Counted from the stretch's first letter, positions 24,925 through 37,795 are shown. The stretch: 64,000 nt of DNA from Sinohyriopsis cumingii (GCA_028554795.2 CM068841.1:24857308-24921307), one strand, 5' to 3'. Notes: generated by a model from the letters alone, not told the origin. Made by a program: numbers and translations.

Positions 24925-26030
24925 CCAAACTGTTCTAGGTCTTATTATTCTATTATGCACAACAGTTTATTGGCCTGTGTCTTATAAATCTATTATACAC
25001 AACACTGTACTGGCCTGTGTCTTATAAATCTATTATGCACAACATTGTACTGGCCTAAGTCATTTAAATCTATTACAGACAACATTTAATTGGCCTGTGT
25101 CTTATTAATCTATTATACACAACACTGTACTAGCCTAAGTCATTTAAATCTATTATAGACAACATTTAATTGGCCTGTGTCTTATAAATCTAACATACAC
25201 AACACTGTACTGGCCTAAGTCATTTAAATCTATTATAGACAACATTTAATTGGCCTGTGTCTTATTAATCTATTATACACAACATTGTACTGGCCTATGT
25301 CTAATAAATCTATTACCAACAGCATTTTAATGGCCTATGTCTAATAAATCAATTGTCTACAGCATTTTACTGGACTATGTCTAATAAATCTATTACACAT
25401 AAATGTACTGGTCTTATAAATCTATTACACATCATTCTACTGGTCCAGGTCTTACTGTACTAGGTCTCATCTATTATACACAACATTTTACTGTTCTGGA
25501 CTTTTATGATCTATTATACACAACATTTTACTGGCATAACTTTTTCAGTCTGTTATACACATTTTACTTGCCTTTGTTTTTTTTTAATTAAAAAACCTTA
25601 CACACATTTTACTGTTCTAGGTTTATACACAATATCTGACTGTTCTAGGTTTTCTAAATCTCTTGTGCAAAACACTGTACTGTTCTAGATCTATTAAATC
25701 TATTATACACAACATTTTACTGGCCTTGGTCATTTAAATCTATTAAACACAACATTCTACTGGCCTTGGTCACTGAAATCTATTATAAACAATATTTTAC
25801 TGGCCTATGTCATTTAAATCAATTATACACAAAATTCTACAGCTCTAGGTCTTATAAATGCATTATACACAACATGTTACTGACCTAGGTCTTATAAATG
25901 TATTATACACAACATTTTACTGGCCTAGGTATTATAAATCTATTATACACAACATATTACTAACCTAGGTCTTTTAAATCTATTATACACAACATTTTAC
26001 TGGCCTAGGTATTTTAACTCTCTTAAACAT
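24925..26030. repeat. 40-bp minisatellite, about 27 copies
   Basis: The unit is 'ctattatacacaacatttta' plus 'ctggcctaggtcttataaat'. Variants such as 'attaaattggcctgtgtctt' and 'tgtactggcctaagtcattt' alternate between about 25000 and 25300, giving an 80-bp higher-order pattern there. Confidence 0.85.
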
Positions 26031-26784
26031 TTTACACAATACTGGCATTACTATATACCCCATTATTTTTTTAGAAAAATGAACACAAATGTTCCTGTGT
26101 TAATGGCCCTGGCCACTGAACCTCTAGTCTGTTTTTCACAAACTGCCCACCAGCTCATTCTACAGGAGTGGACAGAAATACAGTGAAATCCCTCAAACCA
26201 TAACCACTGGGATACTAATATCACCTTAAAGTTGATAGATTCCCAAAATTTTCTTTTTTTAATATAATTTTGTTTCTAGTAAAGCTAATCCCATCATAGG
26301 CCCAACACAATTTTCAGTCTCAAATTTTAATCCAACACTAACAAAATTCTAAAAAACAGAAACTCAACACCAACTTGAAAATATATTTTAGCAGCTAAAG
26401 TCCATAAAACAGATATTTACCATCCAGAAGAAAAAACTTTGTTTATCATGTATTATCAAAAACACACCTGATGGTGGGCAGATAATTTATTTTTACCAAA
26501 TACATGTACTGGAGTAGGCTTATCAATAAGTCAATGACCTAGAAATATCCCAAGGACATGCCCAGGTAAAACAAAACTTGACACATGCACTGACCAAGAT
26601 TAGGGCAAATAATAGGCCGGTAAAAAAATCTTTGCATATTAAAAAAGTCACATAACAAACTACAAAGCCAGATCTGCCAGCATATTATGCACTGACAGAT
26701 CTGGATCTTTGCAGTTTGCAGCTGGACTTTAATTTTAGACAATTAAATATGGTAGCTAGTATGGTTGTTGTTGTTGCTGTATTG
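26031..26784. other. intron, possible damaged MITE near 26676-26760
   Basis: Mostly unique AT-rich sequence. A stretch with 'cagatctg' repeats and 'gcagtttgcagctggacttt' resembles the inside of the MITE at 8287-8503. Confidence 0.35.
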
Positions 26785-27515
26785 GGGTTTAAATAACACA
26801 CAATACATAGGTTCAATATCAACTTTATTGTAAATATAAATAAACTGTGGCATAATCGGGGCAAATCCTGTGACAGCACACTACACCAGCTGAGCTCTGA
26901 ATTGTTTATATAGGAATACCTCAGGAAGAGAGACTTGGGGGAGTTTGTAGGGTCATGAAGAGTGTCCGACACCTGTATGAGGAGCCACAAAGGGCTGATA
27001 CGAGGTATATAGGGACACTGACAACCGAAACTCGATAAGCCTGGTACCGAGGATTGCTATGATAACAAACATCAGCCGATACTCTATACATGCACCATAG
27101 AAAGCGGGTATGAAGTATATGGACATAATAGTTGAGTACATTTAAGTACTGACACAAATTGGGGGTAAAAAGCAAAATTGTGATTGCATGAAACTTGGCA
27201 ATGGCCCCTGAATTGTTTCTATAGGAATACCTCAGGAAGAAAGACTCAGTGGAGTTTGTCGGGTCATGATGAGTGTCCGACACCTGTATGTGGAGCTGCA
27301 AGGGGCTGATATGAGGTATATAGGGACGCTGATAACCGAAACTCGATAAGTCTGATCCTGAAGATTGCTATAATAACAAACATCTGCCAATACTCTATAC
27401 ATGCACTGTAGGAAGTGGATATGAAGTATATGGGCATAATAGTTGAGTACATTTAAGTACTGACACAAATAGGGGGTCAAAGAAAAGCTGTAAATGCATG
27501 AAACTTGGCAATGGC
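26785..27515. repeat. two tandem copies of a roughly 310-bp repeat
   Basis: Copies at about 26896-27203 and 27204-27515 begin near 'ctgaattgtttatatagga' and contain 'agtgtccgacacctgtatg', 'cgaggtatatagggacactg' and 'ttgagtacatttaagtactg'. A leader block (26788-26895, starting at 'aataacacacaatacatagg') precedes the first copy. A third copy with its own leader is at 27937-28352. These are likely parts of a larger element (see the tyrosine-recombinase relic). Confidence 0.7.
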
Positions 27516-28040
27516 AATAACATTAGCCAATTTGATAAAGGGCCCCTAGAACAGAGCTGGAACGGTGCGCTATGTAAGAAATGTCCCAAATAAACAACAT
27601 GGTGGAAGGAGGGAGGCAAGTGGTTCTTTCCACAAATAATGTTAAAAATTAAATGCAGCATCTGCACTGAAAGGAATGCATCTCTACAGGTGTATCTGTT
27701 ACATGAATGAAACCTAACTGACAATATTTGATCACATGCTTCAACTCAGTCATCTGATTGGTTCAACATGACAACGTATCTGAATTTAGTTACTAGCTTA
27801 TTAACATATACTGGCTGCAATGACATCATATCTGGGCAGAGAACCATACTAGACAAAGAGGGTCCCAGCAAGGAGCACGAGAAGGATGCACTGTGCATTA
27901 CTTAAAACTATATTTAACCAATTAAATTATAATTTAAATAACACACAATACATAGGTTCAATATAAACTTTATTCTAAATAAATATTGTAAATTTTTGGC
28001 ATAATGGGGGCAAATCCTGTCACAGCACACTGCACCAGCC

Positions 28041-28352
28041 GAGCTCTGAATTGTTTCTATAGAAATACCTCAGGAAGAGAGACTTGGGGGAGTTTGTAGG
28101 ATTGTGAAAAGTGTTCGACACCTGTATGTGATGCTGCATGGGGCTGATACGAGGTATATAGGGACACTGATAACCAAAACTCGATTAGTCTAATCCTGAG
28201 GATTGCTATGATAACAAACATCAGCCAATACTCAATACATGCACCGTAGGAAGTGGGTATGAAGTATATGGGCATAATAGTTGAGTACATTTAAGTACTG
28301 ACATAAATTGGGCGTCAAAAGCAAAGTTGTGAATGCATGAAACGTGGCAATG
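28041..28352. repeat. third copy of the roughly 310-bp repeat
   Basis: Matches the tandem copies at 26896-27515 along its length, including 'ttgagtacatttaagtactg'. It is preceded by the same leader block (27937-28040). Confidence 0.75.
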
Positions 28353-29089
28353 GCCCAAACGAAGTGAAGGAAGCTCTGTGACTATGGAACAGTGTGACTG
28401 TAACAAGGCCCCCAATTTAAGGGAATGTAAGGATAAAGATAATAATGATTGATAATACAAAAATGTGGAAAATGCATAACTAGATTTCAAACTGCACAAC
28501 AATCCAGATGTGCCTAAAGGTATCAATATTAAATATATGTATTTGATAACCAGTTAGGAATTCACATGTCCACTAATAGAAGATACATCTGAAATGACAA
28601 TGTAGCAAAGTATGTGAAAATGAGCGACTGGAATGAACAGCTATACAATGTCTCAGAAGTGTTCCAAATTTGTATGATGGTATATAAGTAAAGAAGTGGA
28701 ATAGTGCATTGATCGACAAAAGTGTGCACCGACAAGTGAGGCACACGCTAAGATATATACCTCAACATAAAGCAAACTCTATTCTATCGGAGTGCACCTG
28801 AATATATATACAAGATACATTAAAGGACCATTGACCCAAGGCTGGATCAGATGGTAAGGAATTCCAGCCTTAGCAGCACTGGTATCTGCCACAATGTGTG
28901 ACAGTCTGTGACGAAATAAATCAAACATCTGAGAGTTCATGTAAAGAGTACAAATGTATAACAACGCCTGACATTGCCAAAAATTTCAACAAACAACTGA
29001 ACCCAGTTCTGTACACTGACCTAGTTAAGAGACACAGAAAAACACAAATTCCTGCGCATATTGTGTCAAAATAGCATGAATTCTGAAGT

Positions 29090-29600
29090 CAGGGGCACAC
29101 AATAACCAGAAATGTTTGTATTCCATGTCACAGAATGCCAGTGGGAAACCGAAGTGTTGTAACATGGTCATGTCTTCAATGAACCCATATGAAGTGCTCT
29201 TCAATGAACCAATATGAAGTGCAGTGCCATATGACATGGACCGCTCTGTTGGTCAGTGCACCCACGAGACCGCCAAAATGTCCACATAATATCCAGAAAC
29301 ATTTGTATTCCATGTCACAGAATGCCAGTGGGAGATTGAAGTCTTGTAAGAAAGTCACGTCTTCAGTGAACCCATATGAAGTACAGTGACATATGATATG
29401 GACAGCTCTATTGGTCTGTGCACCCATGAGACTGCCAAATTGTGCACACAGTATACAGAAATGCTTGTATTCCATGTCACAGAACAGCAGTGGAAGAATG
29501 TGTTGTAAGATGGTCATATCTTCAATGAACCTATATGAAGTGCTCTCCAAGGAACCCATATGAAGTGCAGTGCTTGTATGATGTGGAGGACTGTATGGAT
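29090..29600. repeat. tandem repeat, about 160-176-bp unit, about 3 copies
   Basis: The phrase 'catatgaagtgcagtgccat' recurs at about 29212, 29372 and 29548, each followed by 'gtgcacccatgagac' and 'attccatgtcacagaatgcc'. It lies inside the candidate DIRS-like element, so it may be the repetitive part of its noncoding end. Confidence 0.65.
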
Positions 29601-29775
29601 TTGTGCACCAATGAAACCTGAAAGCAGAAAAAATTGGAAAGCAGAACCAGGCAGTAGAAAGTGCTATAGTAATGTGTAGAAAGAAAAAAAAAAAACAAAA
29701 CAACAAAGTCAGCACTGAACTACAAACTAGAAATTCTATCGCTCAGGCGGATGTATTTCTAAAGACATCAGAATG

Positions 29776-30080
29776 TCACTTACTTAAGACCTGAATAGGA
29801 CTGTCTGATAGACCCTGCTTAGCACCCTCCATTGCCGTCCCAATCCTAAAACTATGAGTCTTGAATGACTGAGGATTAAAACCACACAGAAAGAGCAATG
29901 TGGGCAAGGATTGGTTGAACTCCTGCATAGTTATGGGTGACTCTTTCACAGGTAAGGAAGAGTGGGTCCAAATGACAACATAGCATTTGTAAATATTGAA
30001 GCAGCACATGGCTTGGGCTCCAGTCTTGTAAAATTGGTGGGGGCTCATGACACTTAAGGCAATAAAAGGTACCCATGGAG
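29776..30080 (-). pseudogene. tyrosine recombinase, C-terminal catalytic part (degenerate)
   Basis: On the minus strand the frame 29776-30048 ends FNPQSFKTHSFRIGTAMEGA followed by KQGLSDSPIQVLSK. This is the box II HxxR region of DIRS/Crypton-type tyrosine recombinases (typical form GHSFRIGAAT…GxSDxxIQxLGRW). The residues expected just before it (LLQYLQ…DPLFL) occur in a neighbouring frame (29876-30076). The gene is therefore split by a frameshift, and the Tyr nucleophile region after GRW is missing. It is not functional. Confidence 0.7.
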
Positions 30081-31301
30081 TGTTTTAATGCTTAAACTCA
30101 ACAACTAAACCATTGTCACTGATCTGAACCTGAGAAATGAAAATAAGCTTGGGTTCTGTAACCAGGTTGTCTTACTGTCATTTTCCAACTCACAAAAATG
30201 CCCGAAATGCAAGTTGAAAAATATACTTATAATAGAGCCACAAAGAAGGTATTGTGAGTGAATCATGGCAGGACTATGTTTTAAAATTATTTTTAAGAAT
30301 ATATTGTCAATTGGTAGTCTGGCATCTGTGTGCAGTAAAAGCTTACAAAGCAATTGCATTAGTTTGGAATAACAAAAGAATTTGTTGGATCAGGGATATT
30401 GTTCAGTTTGTGCGCCAAACCAACAGCCAAGACAAAGGTAGATAGTGCATAGTGTTTTGCAAAAGGTACAAATGAAAATTACCAAATTTTTTAAAACGGG
30501 AAAGTGCTGTGGAGTTTTAAAGTGGTTAAATCGATGCAGTGTATTCTGCACTGTAAGCCTCCATCCATCAAAAATGGAATGGGCACTTTATAAAATGAAA
30601 CAATGTTACTCCCTGTCTGTTGTTGTCGGTAGTTCTGTGATTTCTTCTGCATAGGCTGGGTCGGCAAACTGGGTACTTTTTCACATTCGGGCATTTTCAA
30701 TGCATAGTTATGACCGCTGAGGTGAAAACAGCATCCATTATTCTAGGTGACCTGGCAATATGGCGGAAAGTAGGTTGCTAACCCAGTGGCATCATCCTGG
30801 AAGAACCTGTGAACCTTCTTGAATTTGTTAGCGACGATTTGGATGCACTATCTCCATGAACGGCAAGGACTCCGCCACGTATCCATTGATTCTTTTAACG
30901 AAATTGGCTGCAGTTAGCTCAAACACCAAACAAGTCTGAGATTTTGTTGCGACTGTCACAGAAGGGATGGAAGTTGTCTTCCTCTAGGGTTGCATTGTTG
31001 TCAAAAGTTGGGGCCATCCGGTAGCGATGATTCTGCATACCTAAAGGATAGCGTGTCTGATGGATCCGTGCTTAGAGTCCATCAAGGAGTGATTACTTTT
31101 GGCTAATTAACTGCTATATTTTGTAGCGCCACTACCGCATACCCATCAAATCATGAGGCTCTTCCAGACTCCATGAAGATTGTGAAGCTGTTGTTCCTCA
31201 CAGTGATATGGCAATCGTTGTGGAAGATAGTATCAATGCGGCGACAGATGACTGTAATTCAACTAATGTTGCTTAACAGCTGTAATGTCCGACATGTTTA
31301 T
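30081..31301. other. inside the candidate DIRS-like element, no domain recognised
   Basis: The composition is GC-richer than neighbouring introns around 30700-31270, as expected for former coding sequence, but all frames are broken and I could not place a domain. Confidence 0.35.
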
Positions 31302-31496
31302 ATCACATGCTTCAACTCAGTCATCTGATTGGTTCAACACGACAATGTATCTAAATTTAGTTACTAGCTTAATAATATATATTGGTTGCACTGACATCAT
31401 GTCTAGGCAGAGAACAATAGTAGACAAAGGGGTCCAGCAAGGAGCCAGAGAAGGATGCACTGTGTATTACTTAAACTACATTTAACCAATTAAATT

Positions 31497-31705
31497 ATAA
31501 TTTAATGCCATTTCTCAACGCAAGATGGGCTAAATATGGTGGAAGAACCCAGAAAACCCCTGGTAAGAACCACCAACCCATGGGATGCTTACTAAAAGCT
31601 TTCCCACATACGCACATTGAAAGAGCACAAGATTCAAACCTACATGGACAGAGGTGAAATGGCAGTGAACGGTAAAGGCAAGCACTCCTGGCCCCTGGTA
31701 GTTAG
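31497..31705 (-). mobile_element. SINE family B (tRNA-like head), copy 1
   Basis: The sequence 'tttaatgccatttctcaacg' to 'ggcaagcactcctggccc' matches the fuller copy at 57092-57352: 'agaacccagaaaacccc', 'cccacatacgcacattgaa', 'acagaggtgaaatggcagtg'. The right end corresponds to the tRNA-like head of the minus-strand element but is degraded. It abuts the direct repeat ending near 31505. Confidence 0.65.
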
Positions 31706-31812
31706 CATGTATTTATGTCATTAAAACAACAAATTTGATAAAGATAAGTACTACCAATGCAGAAACTTAAGAGAACCTTCTCCATTTGGCATTTTTTACC
31801 ACAATACTATAC

Positions 31813-31871
31813 CTTTTCAACAAAAATATAGTGAATCATATATCTGTAAAACAGCCTCCAGTCCCGCACAC
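31813..31871 (-). CDS. exon 5 of PEP-synthase-like host gene
   Basis: 59 bp on the minus strand, acceptor TTTACAG, donor GTATAG. With the last base of exon 4 it encodes GVRDWRLFYRYMIHYIFVEK, ending in phase 0. The RDW-R-Y-IH pattern following RDHSFG is typical of the N-terminal region of animal PEP-synthase-like proteins. Confidence 0.85.
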
Positions 31872-32456
31872 CTGTAAACATAAGATAATAATATCAAACT
31901 TACATAAACCTGTCTTATTCAGTTATCTGGACATATGGTTTTAATTCCACCAATATTTACAACTGTTATTTGTTGCAAAACTTGGGTTTAACCTTTTATC
32001 AGAAACCAATGAAATTTGACAGCATTACTGAAGGATATTCCATCCATTATTGTTTTATAATTTACCAGAGCAAAAATGTTACAAACATCATTCAAACATA
32101 CTCAGGTGCACAATTGCTTAAATAAAAAAGATCTACAAAAAACAGATTGGAAGAAAGTCATTAAAGGTTAATTCTGAGAACATATACATAACTGATACCT
32201 GGCAAAATTATAACTTCATTATGTTACTGTCAAGATAAGGTAGATATGGCAAAATCCAAGGTCACAGATGCCCATTGTATGTAGTCTCACTTAAGTCAAA
32301 GCTTAGGTTCTTTAAATAGGTCTGAGTAATATCTAACCTTACATTGTCTCTGTGTCAACGTTTGCAGAGTTCAAAATAAAAGAAATATGGACAGAGAAAG
32401 ATAAGTAAATATGCTGAACAATGTCTTAAGGCTCAGTGTGAAAACTGGAAACCAAC
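31872..32456. other. intron, nothing recognised
   Basis: Short intron between exons 4 and 5 without visible repeats. Confidence 0.5.
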
Positions 32457-32566
32457 CAAAGGAGTGATCTCTGATAGATTTCAGTCGGACATTTCTCTCC
32501 TCCTGCCCTTCAATGCAAATCTTCCCCCACATCTCCCCCCACTGTTCGTAGTGAATTTGATGCATC
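32457..32566 (-). CDS. exon 4 of PEP-synthase-like host gene
   Basis: 110 bp on the minus strand, acceptor ATTTCAG, donor GTTGGT. It encodes MHQIHYEQWGEMWGKICIEG and QEERNVRLKSIRDHSF, exactly 36 codons plus one base at each end. The EQWG…G.I.IEG…R…LR..RDHSFG pattern is highly characteristic of the N-terminal domain of invertebrate PEP-synthase-like proteins. The open frame on this strand runs further, but the phase of exon 5 fixes this donor. Confidence 0.9.
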
Positions 32567-32783
32567 CTGAAATACATAAATAGGTATTAAAAGTTAACAT
32601 TAACAGACACACAGATACATCTATAATACACACAAAAGACACATAAATATATGTTTTAAATAATTAAAAAAACATGACAAATGTACAAGGTTACATTTAC
32701 AAATAAATCAATTAACAACCTGTTAATACTGCTTCTTCTAGAACATTGCTGTATAATTTTTGTACTTAAATACCTGTAATAAT

Positions 32784-33087
32784 TGTGTGTGTGTGTGTGT
32801 GATTTGGACTTATAATGTAGTTTAAAATTGTTTAAGTCATATTGCTATGATGTCTGCAGTGTGACAGTTTATAGTGATGTCTAGCACTGGGGCATCATGC
32901 TGCAGACATGTAGCATCCTGACACCAGGCCAACCAGTCCTAACACTAACCTCTTAATGCTGAGTACCAAGCGAGGCAGCTGTTAGTACCATTTTTGTAAG
33001 TCTTTGGTATGACTCGGCCAGGGATCGAACCCACAACCTTCCGCTTCCGTGGTGGATGCTCTAACCACTAGGCCACCGGAACAGTCT
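32784..33087 (-). mobile_element. tRNA-derived SINE, family A, copy 4
   Basis: GT tail at 32784-32802, shared body, and a tRNA-like head on the right with TGGCCTAGTGGTTAGAGC and a box-B-like GGTTGTGGGTTCGATCCC on the minus strand. The body carries a small deletion relative to copy 3 near 32912. Confidence 0.85.
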
Positions 33088-33469
33088 CTGTAATAACTGT
33101 GAATTTGTTAGTGACTTTTAAATTATACATAGCTAATCCTTTAACCATTTAAATCAAGAAACACAATTCCATGACCATGTTTTGGATTATCTAGCTTTAC
33201 TCCTAATAATTTAAGTACATGTTATCACATTAATTTAAACATTTAAGATAATCCCAGGTGTCAATATAAGTGGGTCTAAACTCTAAAGAAGCATGTAGTA
33301 TAATTTTTAATATGCGTTTGAAAAGGATTATATCTGTGAGGACAAAGCCTTCTATGTATTTTAATTTTTACATCACTTTTGTGACAACTGTATCATGCAC
33401 TGTAATAAATATAATCAGTTACAGTATACATATATGTACTCATTGTCACAAACATTAGCTATTACTTTA
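33088..33469. other. intron, nothing recognised
   Basis: AT-rich intron sequence between a SINE and a minisatellite. Confidence 0.4.
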
Positions 33470-34085
33470 TGTCTATCTGAATTCACCGTCATGGGCATGG
33501 TCCACTACAGTATGTCACCTATATGATCCATAGTAGTATGTCTATCTGAATTCAGTGTCACCGGCATGATCTATTACAGTATGTCTATTTGAATTCACTG
33601 TCACAGACATGATCTATTACAGTATGTCTATTTGAATTCAGTCACTGACATGATCTATTACAATATGTCTATCTGAATTCAGTCATAAGCATGGTCCATG
33701 ACACTGTATGTCTATATGTATTCATTGTTATAGACATGATCTATTACAGTATGGTTATCTGGATTCACTGTCACAGGCTTGGTCCATTACACTGTATGTC
33801 TATTTTTATTCACTGTCAGACATGATCTATTACAGTATGTTTATCTGGATTCACTGTCACAGGCTAATGGTCCATTACATTGTATATCTATTTGTATTCA
33901 CTGTCACCAACATGATCTATTACAGTAAGTCTATCTGAATTCACTGTCATAGGAATGATCCATTACCAAATGTCTATTTGTATTCACTGTTAAATACATT
34001 TGTTAATGATGTCTATTAGCTATGATGTCATAAGCATGCTCCATTACCGAATGTCTATTTGCATTTACTGTCAAAGACGTCATCT
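33470..34085. repeat. minisatellite, about 42-44-bp unit, about 14 copies
   Basis: The unit is 'tatgtctatctgaattcact' plus 'gtcacaggcatgatctattacag'. Every second unit tends to be a 'gg(t/c)ccattacactgtatgtc' form, which again suggests a dimeric higher-order unit. Confidence 0.8.
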
Positions 34086-34502
34086 GTTACAGTAGGTCTA
34101 TTTTAATTCATCACAAATGTGCTTTTGCAGAAACATCAACTGATCTAAAAAGAATCATTTTTCAAGTTATTATCTATACAGAATAGTGAAGTGTATCTTC
34201 ATGACTGAGATATAAATTATATCAATAATTTTGATGCATACGATATTTTCAAAAGGATATTTGCATTTTGCATCACATGTACATCATCTTAAGTGCTTTA
34301 ACATAAATATACAGTTCATCTTCCATAGATTTTTATGTAAAATAATATTATACTCTCTCTCTGCATTTCAAGTCCATATAGGATTGTATTTATAACCAGG
34401 GAAGAATTCATGAACTTGTTTATGGAAAGAATAACGCCAAAGATATCATATCAGGAAAAATTAATTGTGCCTTAAGATCCACAGATGAGAAAATTTCTTT
34501 AC

Positions 34503-34616
34503 CCTTGAAGTCTTGACCAGAAATCACGAGTCCATTTCTCCTTGGCAATTCCGTCAGCCAATGATGTCATTTCATTGTCAACATCAAAATTAAATGGATC
34601 ACACACTGCTTCCCAA
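34503..34616 (-). CDS. exon 3 of PEP-synthase-like host gene
   Basis: 114 bp on the minus strand, acceptor ATTTCAG, donor GTAAAG. It encodes WEAVCDPFNFDVDNEMTS and LADGIAKEKWTRDFWSRLQ with split codons at both ends that complete with exons 2 and 4. The W.A..D.F.FD.D segment is conserved in the N-terminal region of animal PEP-synthase-like proteins. Confidence 0.88.
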
Positions 34617-36929
34617 CTGAAATAATAATAACCAGTTTAAACAAGGGTACTACATAATATGCTGGCCACATGACCTTTTCCATACTAGCTACCTTGATCT
34701 CTGAGCTAGGGGCTTCACTATTACTGAATGATATGGTGTGCATAGAGGTAAAGTTAAATCAAACATATGTTGGAGGTTAAAATGTAACAGTAGTCTGGAT
34801 ATGGAAACAAGCCACTCACTTACATTATTCCTAGTTACGCACTTGACCTTAAGCCCAGAAAGACACTGTCAAAATATATAACAGGCTAAAGGTTCATTAA
34901 AATATCCTGTTTGAAAAGTTATACCCATGCATAGTTAAAGTTATTGTATACACTTGGGCAGTGTTTCATTGGTTTGAAAGGTATATTCTGAGCATGGACA
35001 AAAGTCACAGAATTAAATGTTCCTTACCCTATGACCTTGATTTTGCAGCAGGGATGTGTTTATGGAACATGGCAAATGGTCTATAAATGATGTATAAAAC
35101 AGGCTAAAGTTTCCTTAAAATACCTCCAGTGGTTCAGAATGGCTATTCTGTAAGACACACCAACTAGTACTGTACAAAGTTTCATTAAATTATAGACTTT
35201 TAAATGGATAATTTTAACAAATCTGAAAATTATTTGCATTTCATATGCATTCCATTTGCATTTTACCATGAAATGTCACAGCAGCTTTAAGAAGAGCAAT
35301 TCTCCGATCCATTGAAGAAATGCACTTGCATTTCAGTTTTTGTTGCTCATTCATCATTAAAAATGCATGCATAATTTTTAGTCATATTCATCTGGCATTT
35401 CACTTCCTTTGCATTCCTTCTGCAATGAGCTATGTATATTTAATTTGTATTCTTTCTTGGCTTTACTTAATTTCATGATGTATCTGACCAGTAATATTTA
35501 TGTTGTAGACAATAAAATACATAACAAATATTTCTTTATGACAGTAGATTTAATATTCAGATCATTATCAGTGGAGGTAAACCTGCTTATCTGGATCAGG
35601 GTCTAAACCATCATGTATCTACTATAAATTCTAAACTTTTTGACAGCTTCGAATGTTTTATAAGGAAACTGACCAACATCCTGGCTCTATTATCGTGTCT
35701 TAATGTTTCATATAAAGTTGTTTACTTGAAAAACTAATCATTCTTAACATCTGAAGCTGAAGCATTCTTAATGTTGTGCTCAGTTTCTGATTTAGGTGGA
35801 TTTAGTTATTCAAATTATGATTCAATGGAATTACAAAGTGTAAAATAATATTCTTGGACTGGAACATTAATTTGGAATTATAGTGGATTCAGACAAGAAC
35901 TTTTTAGATTATAGCACATAATCATAATCCAGGCCACTGGCACATTAGCATAATTAAGACTATAAGCATATCCACACATTCAATATTCGAATTTATTTGG
36001 AATACTAATGAAAATCTGTTGGAACTTCAATCATCTGGATTAGTGATAGAACTTTTGGACTATTCAGGATTTAATTCACACTACTGTAAGGTTTTTGTAT
36101 TCTAGGGAAATAAATTATTTGTTGAATTTTACAAAACTTCTTGTTTTTTGCTCTTTTCTCTTGCTTAGTTTAAGACCATGTAGTCATAAAAACTGCAACA
36201 CACATACCATTTGCATTCATTATTCAGACTATCTGTATTCAATTTTCATTTCACTGGTAAAATTATGAATTTCAGGGTTTGTATCATAATTGGTTCAACA
36301 GTTACATGCTTGACAAGGATACAAGCCATAGAATAAAAATTTTCCTTGCTGTACGTTCACCTTTAGGCAGAGGGCAAGGATATAGTACAAGCCATCATCT
36401 AGTTAGGACATATACTTGGACAAAGTTTCATGAAATTCTCTCCAATACAAAGTTACTGACCATGCAAGCAAGTGTTAACGGATGTCCAGACTGACAAGAC
36501 TGTGACATGACATGCCTAACTTAAGATGGGTGCATTTTAATTTAGAAGGATAGATAAGATTCTCCAGGGTGTTTAATTTCACTTTAGTTTGAGCAGAAGG
36601 TGAAGAAGGAGTTTTCCCATATACATTTCAAAAATGTAATGCAACATTTGTATCCCAAGATTTACACAATTCTTGGCACAAAGTTATTTATACATACAAG
36701 TTTCTGGATTAAACTGGTTCAGATCTTAAACTTTACATGTGCAGATTTAATAGTGAGCTCTAACAACAGCCTGGTTACCCCAATGTGATAAGATGCTGTT
36801 TAAAGTATTTCTCAATTTAAAAAAAGGCAAATTTCAAATGCTATTTTATGTATACTTAAGAGGTAATTCTTATTTTAACACCAAAATGTTGTCCACTGCC
36901 ACTTACTTCTGACACTGCTTGCCATCACG
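34617..36929. other. intron, diverged periodic repeat and TGCATTTC-rich stretch
   Basis: 34660-35200 shows the same kind of old periodic repeat as near 7 kb ('gaccttgattttgcagcaggg', 'aaagtttcattaaa'). 35220-35420 is rich in variants of TTGCATTTCAT/TGCATTCC, similar to 59200-59260 and 59880-60030. The remainder is plain intron. Confidence 0.4.
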
Positions 36930-37182
36930 AAGAGTGTGTATGTGATTTAGATTTTTAACACAGCTTTAATAATTTTAGCTATGATGTCTGCAGTGTGGCA
37001 TTTTATTGTGATGTCTAACACTGCTGCAGGCATGTAGTATCATGTCCCACCCAGTCACATTATCATGACACCAGGCCAACCAGTCCTAACACTAACCTCT
37101 TTATAAAATCTAGTACCATTTGTATGTCTTTGGTATGACTCGGCTGGGGATGCTCTAACTATTTAGGACAGTGGAGTGGTCC
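36930..37182 (-). mobile_element. tRNA-derived SINE, family A, copy 5 (diverged)
   Basis: The body is recognisable ('atgatgtctgcagtgtggca', 'acaccaggccaaccagtcct') but carries several deletions, and the tRNA-like head is reduced to 'tatgactcggctgggga'. It is an older copy. Confidence 0.7.
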
Positions 37183-37384
37183 ATCATAAAGAAAACCATG
37201 CAGCTGCAAGTAGGGACTGGTATGTCAGACACTTTGAAATTTCAGACATCAGTAAGCTTGCAATTGCTACACTTAATTGCATGAGTTGACCTTTGACCTT
37301 TGTTTCCAAACGGAAATTCTAATTCATTTTCCACCAGAGCCTTGGTGTCAAATCAACATAAGGACTGAAGGACTCAAAGTATCA

Positions 37385-37795
37385 ATGATACGGAAGAATG
37401 GGGACCAGTCTAGAAATGGGTGGTGATAAAATAAGAGTATATATGGGACTTGCTGGCCAGGAATGGTTCATTATGAAAGTTAGATTTTAGTAAAAATATT
37501 CTTTTCCGAGCTTACCCTAGATGTAACTTTAAGAAAATAGACCATTGTTTAATGGATGGAATTTCAATCCTTTTAAAGATCTGAGTTTGACTCTTTGGTG
37601 CAGAATTGAAAACACATGTTTCATACACATGTTGATGCAGAAAATGCCATGGCTCATGTGGTTTTCTTTACAGAGAAGCTGCCATCAAGGACATGTCTAT
37701 ATCGGTGTGATCATGAGCATTCAGAAATGTAAAAGTTACTTAATTTTTAATATCATAGTGATTGCTATGAGAACTGAATTAGTACAACAAGTCCT
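37385..37795. repeat. dispersed repeat, copy 1 of 2
   Basis: Shares the order 'ggaagaatggggaccagtc', 'agaaatgggtg', 'ttggtgcagaat', 'acacatgtttcatacacatg', 'aaaatgccatggctcatgtg' and 'gaactgaattagtac' with 62334-62780. There are many substitutions and indels, so the two copies are old. The type is unknown; I see no terminal repeats. Confidence 0.55.

Larger units (their letters stand above)
27730..31505. mobile_element. candidate DIRS-like or Crypton-like element bounded by about 205-bp direct repeats
   Basis: The sequence from 'atcacatgcttcaactcagt' to 'ccaattaaattataattta' occurs at about 27730-27935 and again at about 31302-31505 in direct orientation with roughly 90% identity. Between them lie the third 310-bp repeat copy, a block of about 165-bp repeats (29090-29570) and a broken tyrosine recombinase (29776-30080, minus). 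Direct rather than inverted repeats with a tyrosine recombinase suggest a Ngaro/PAT-type DIRS element, but I found no reverse transcriptase, so a Crypton or a simple segmental duplication is also possible. Confidence 0.45.

Noticed and set aside
29176..29715. 179-residue minus-strand frame rich in Cys and aromatic residues
   Set aside because: It is produced by the roughly 165-bp tandem repeat, with the same segment (CTSYGF…EDVT…LAFCDMEYK) recurring.
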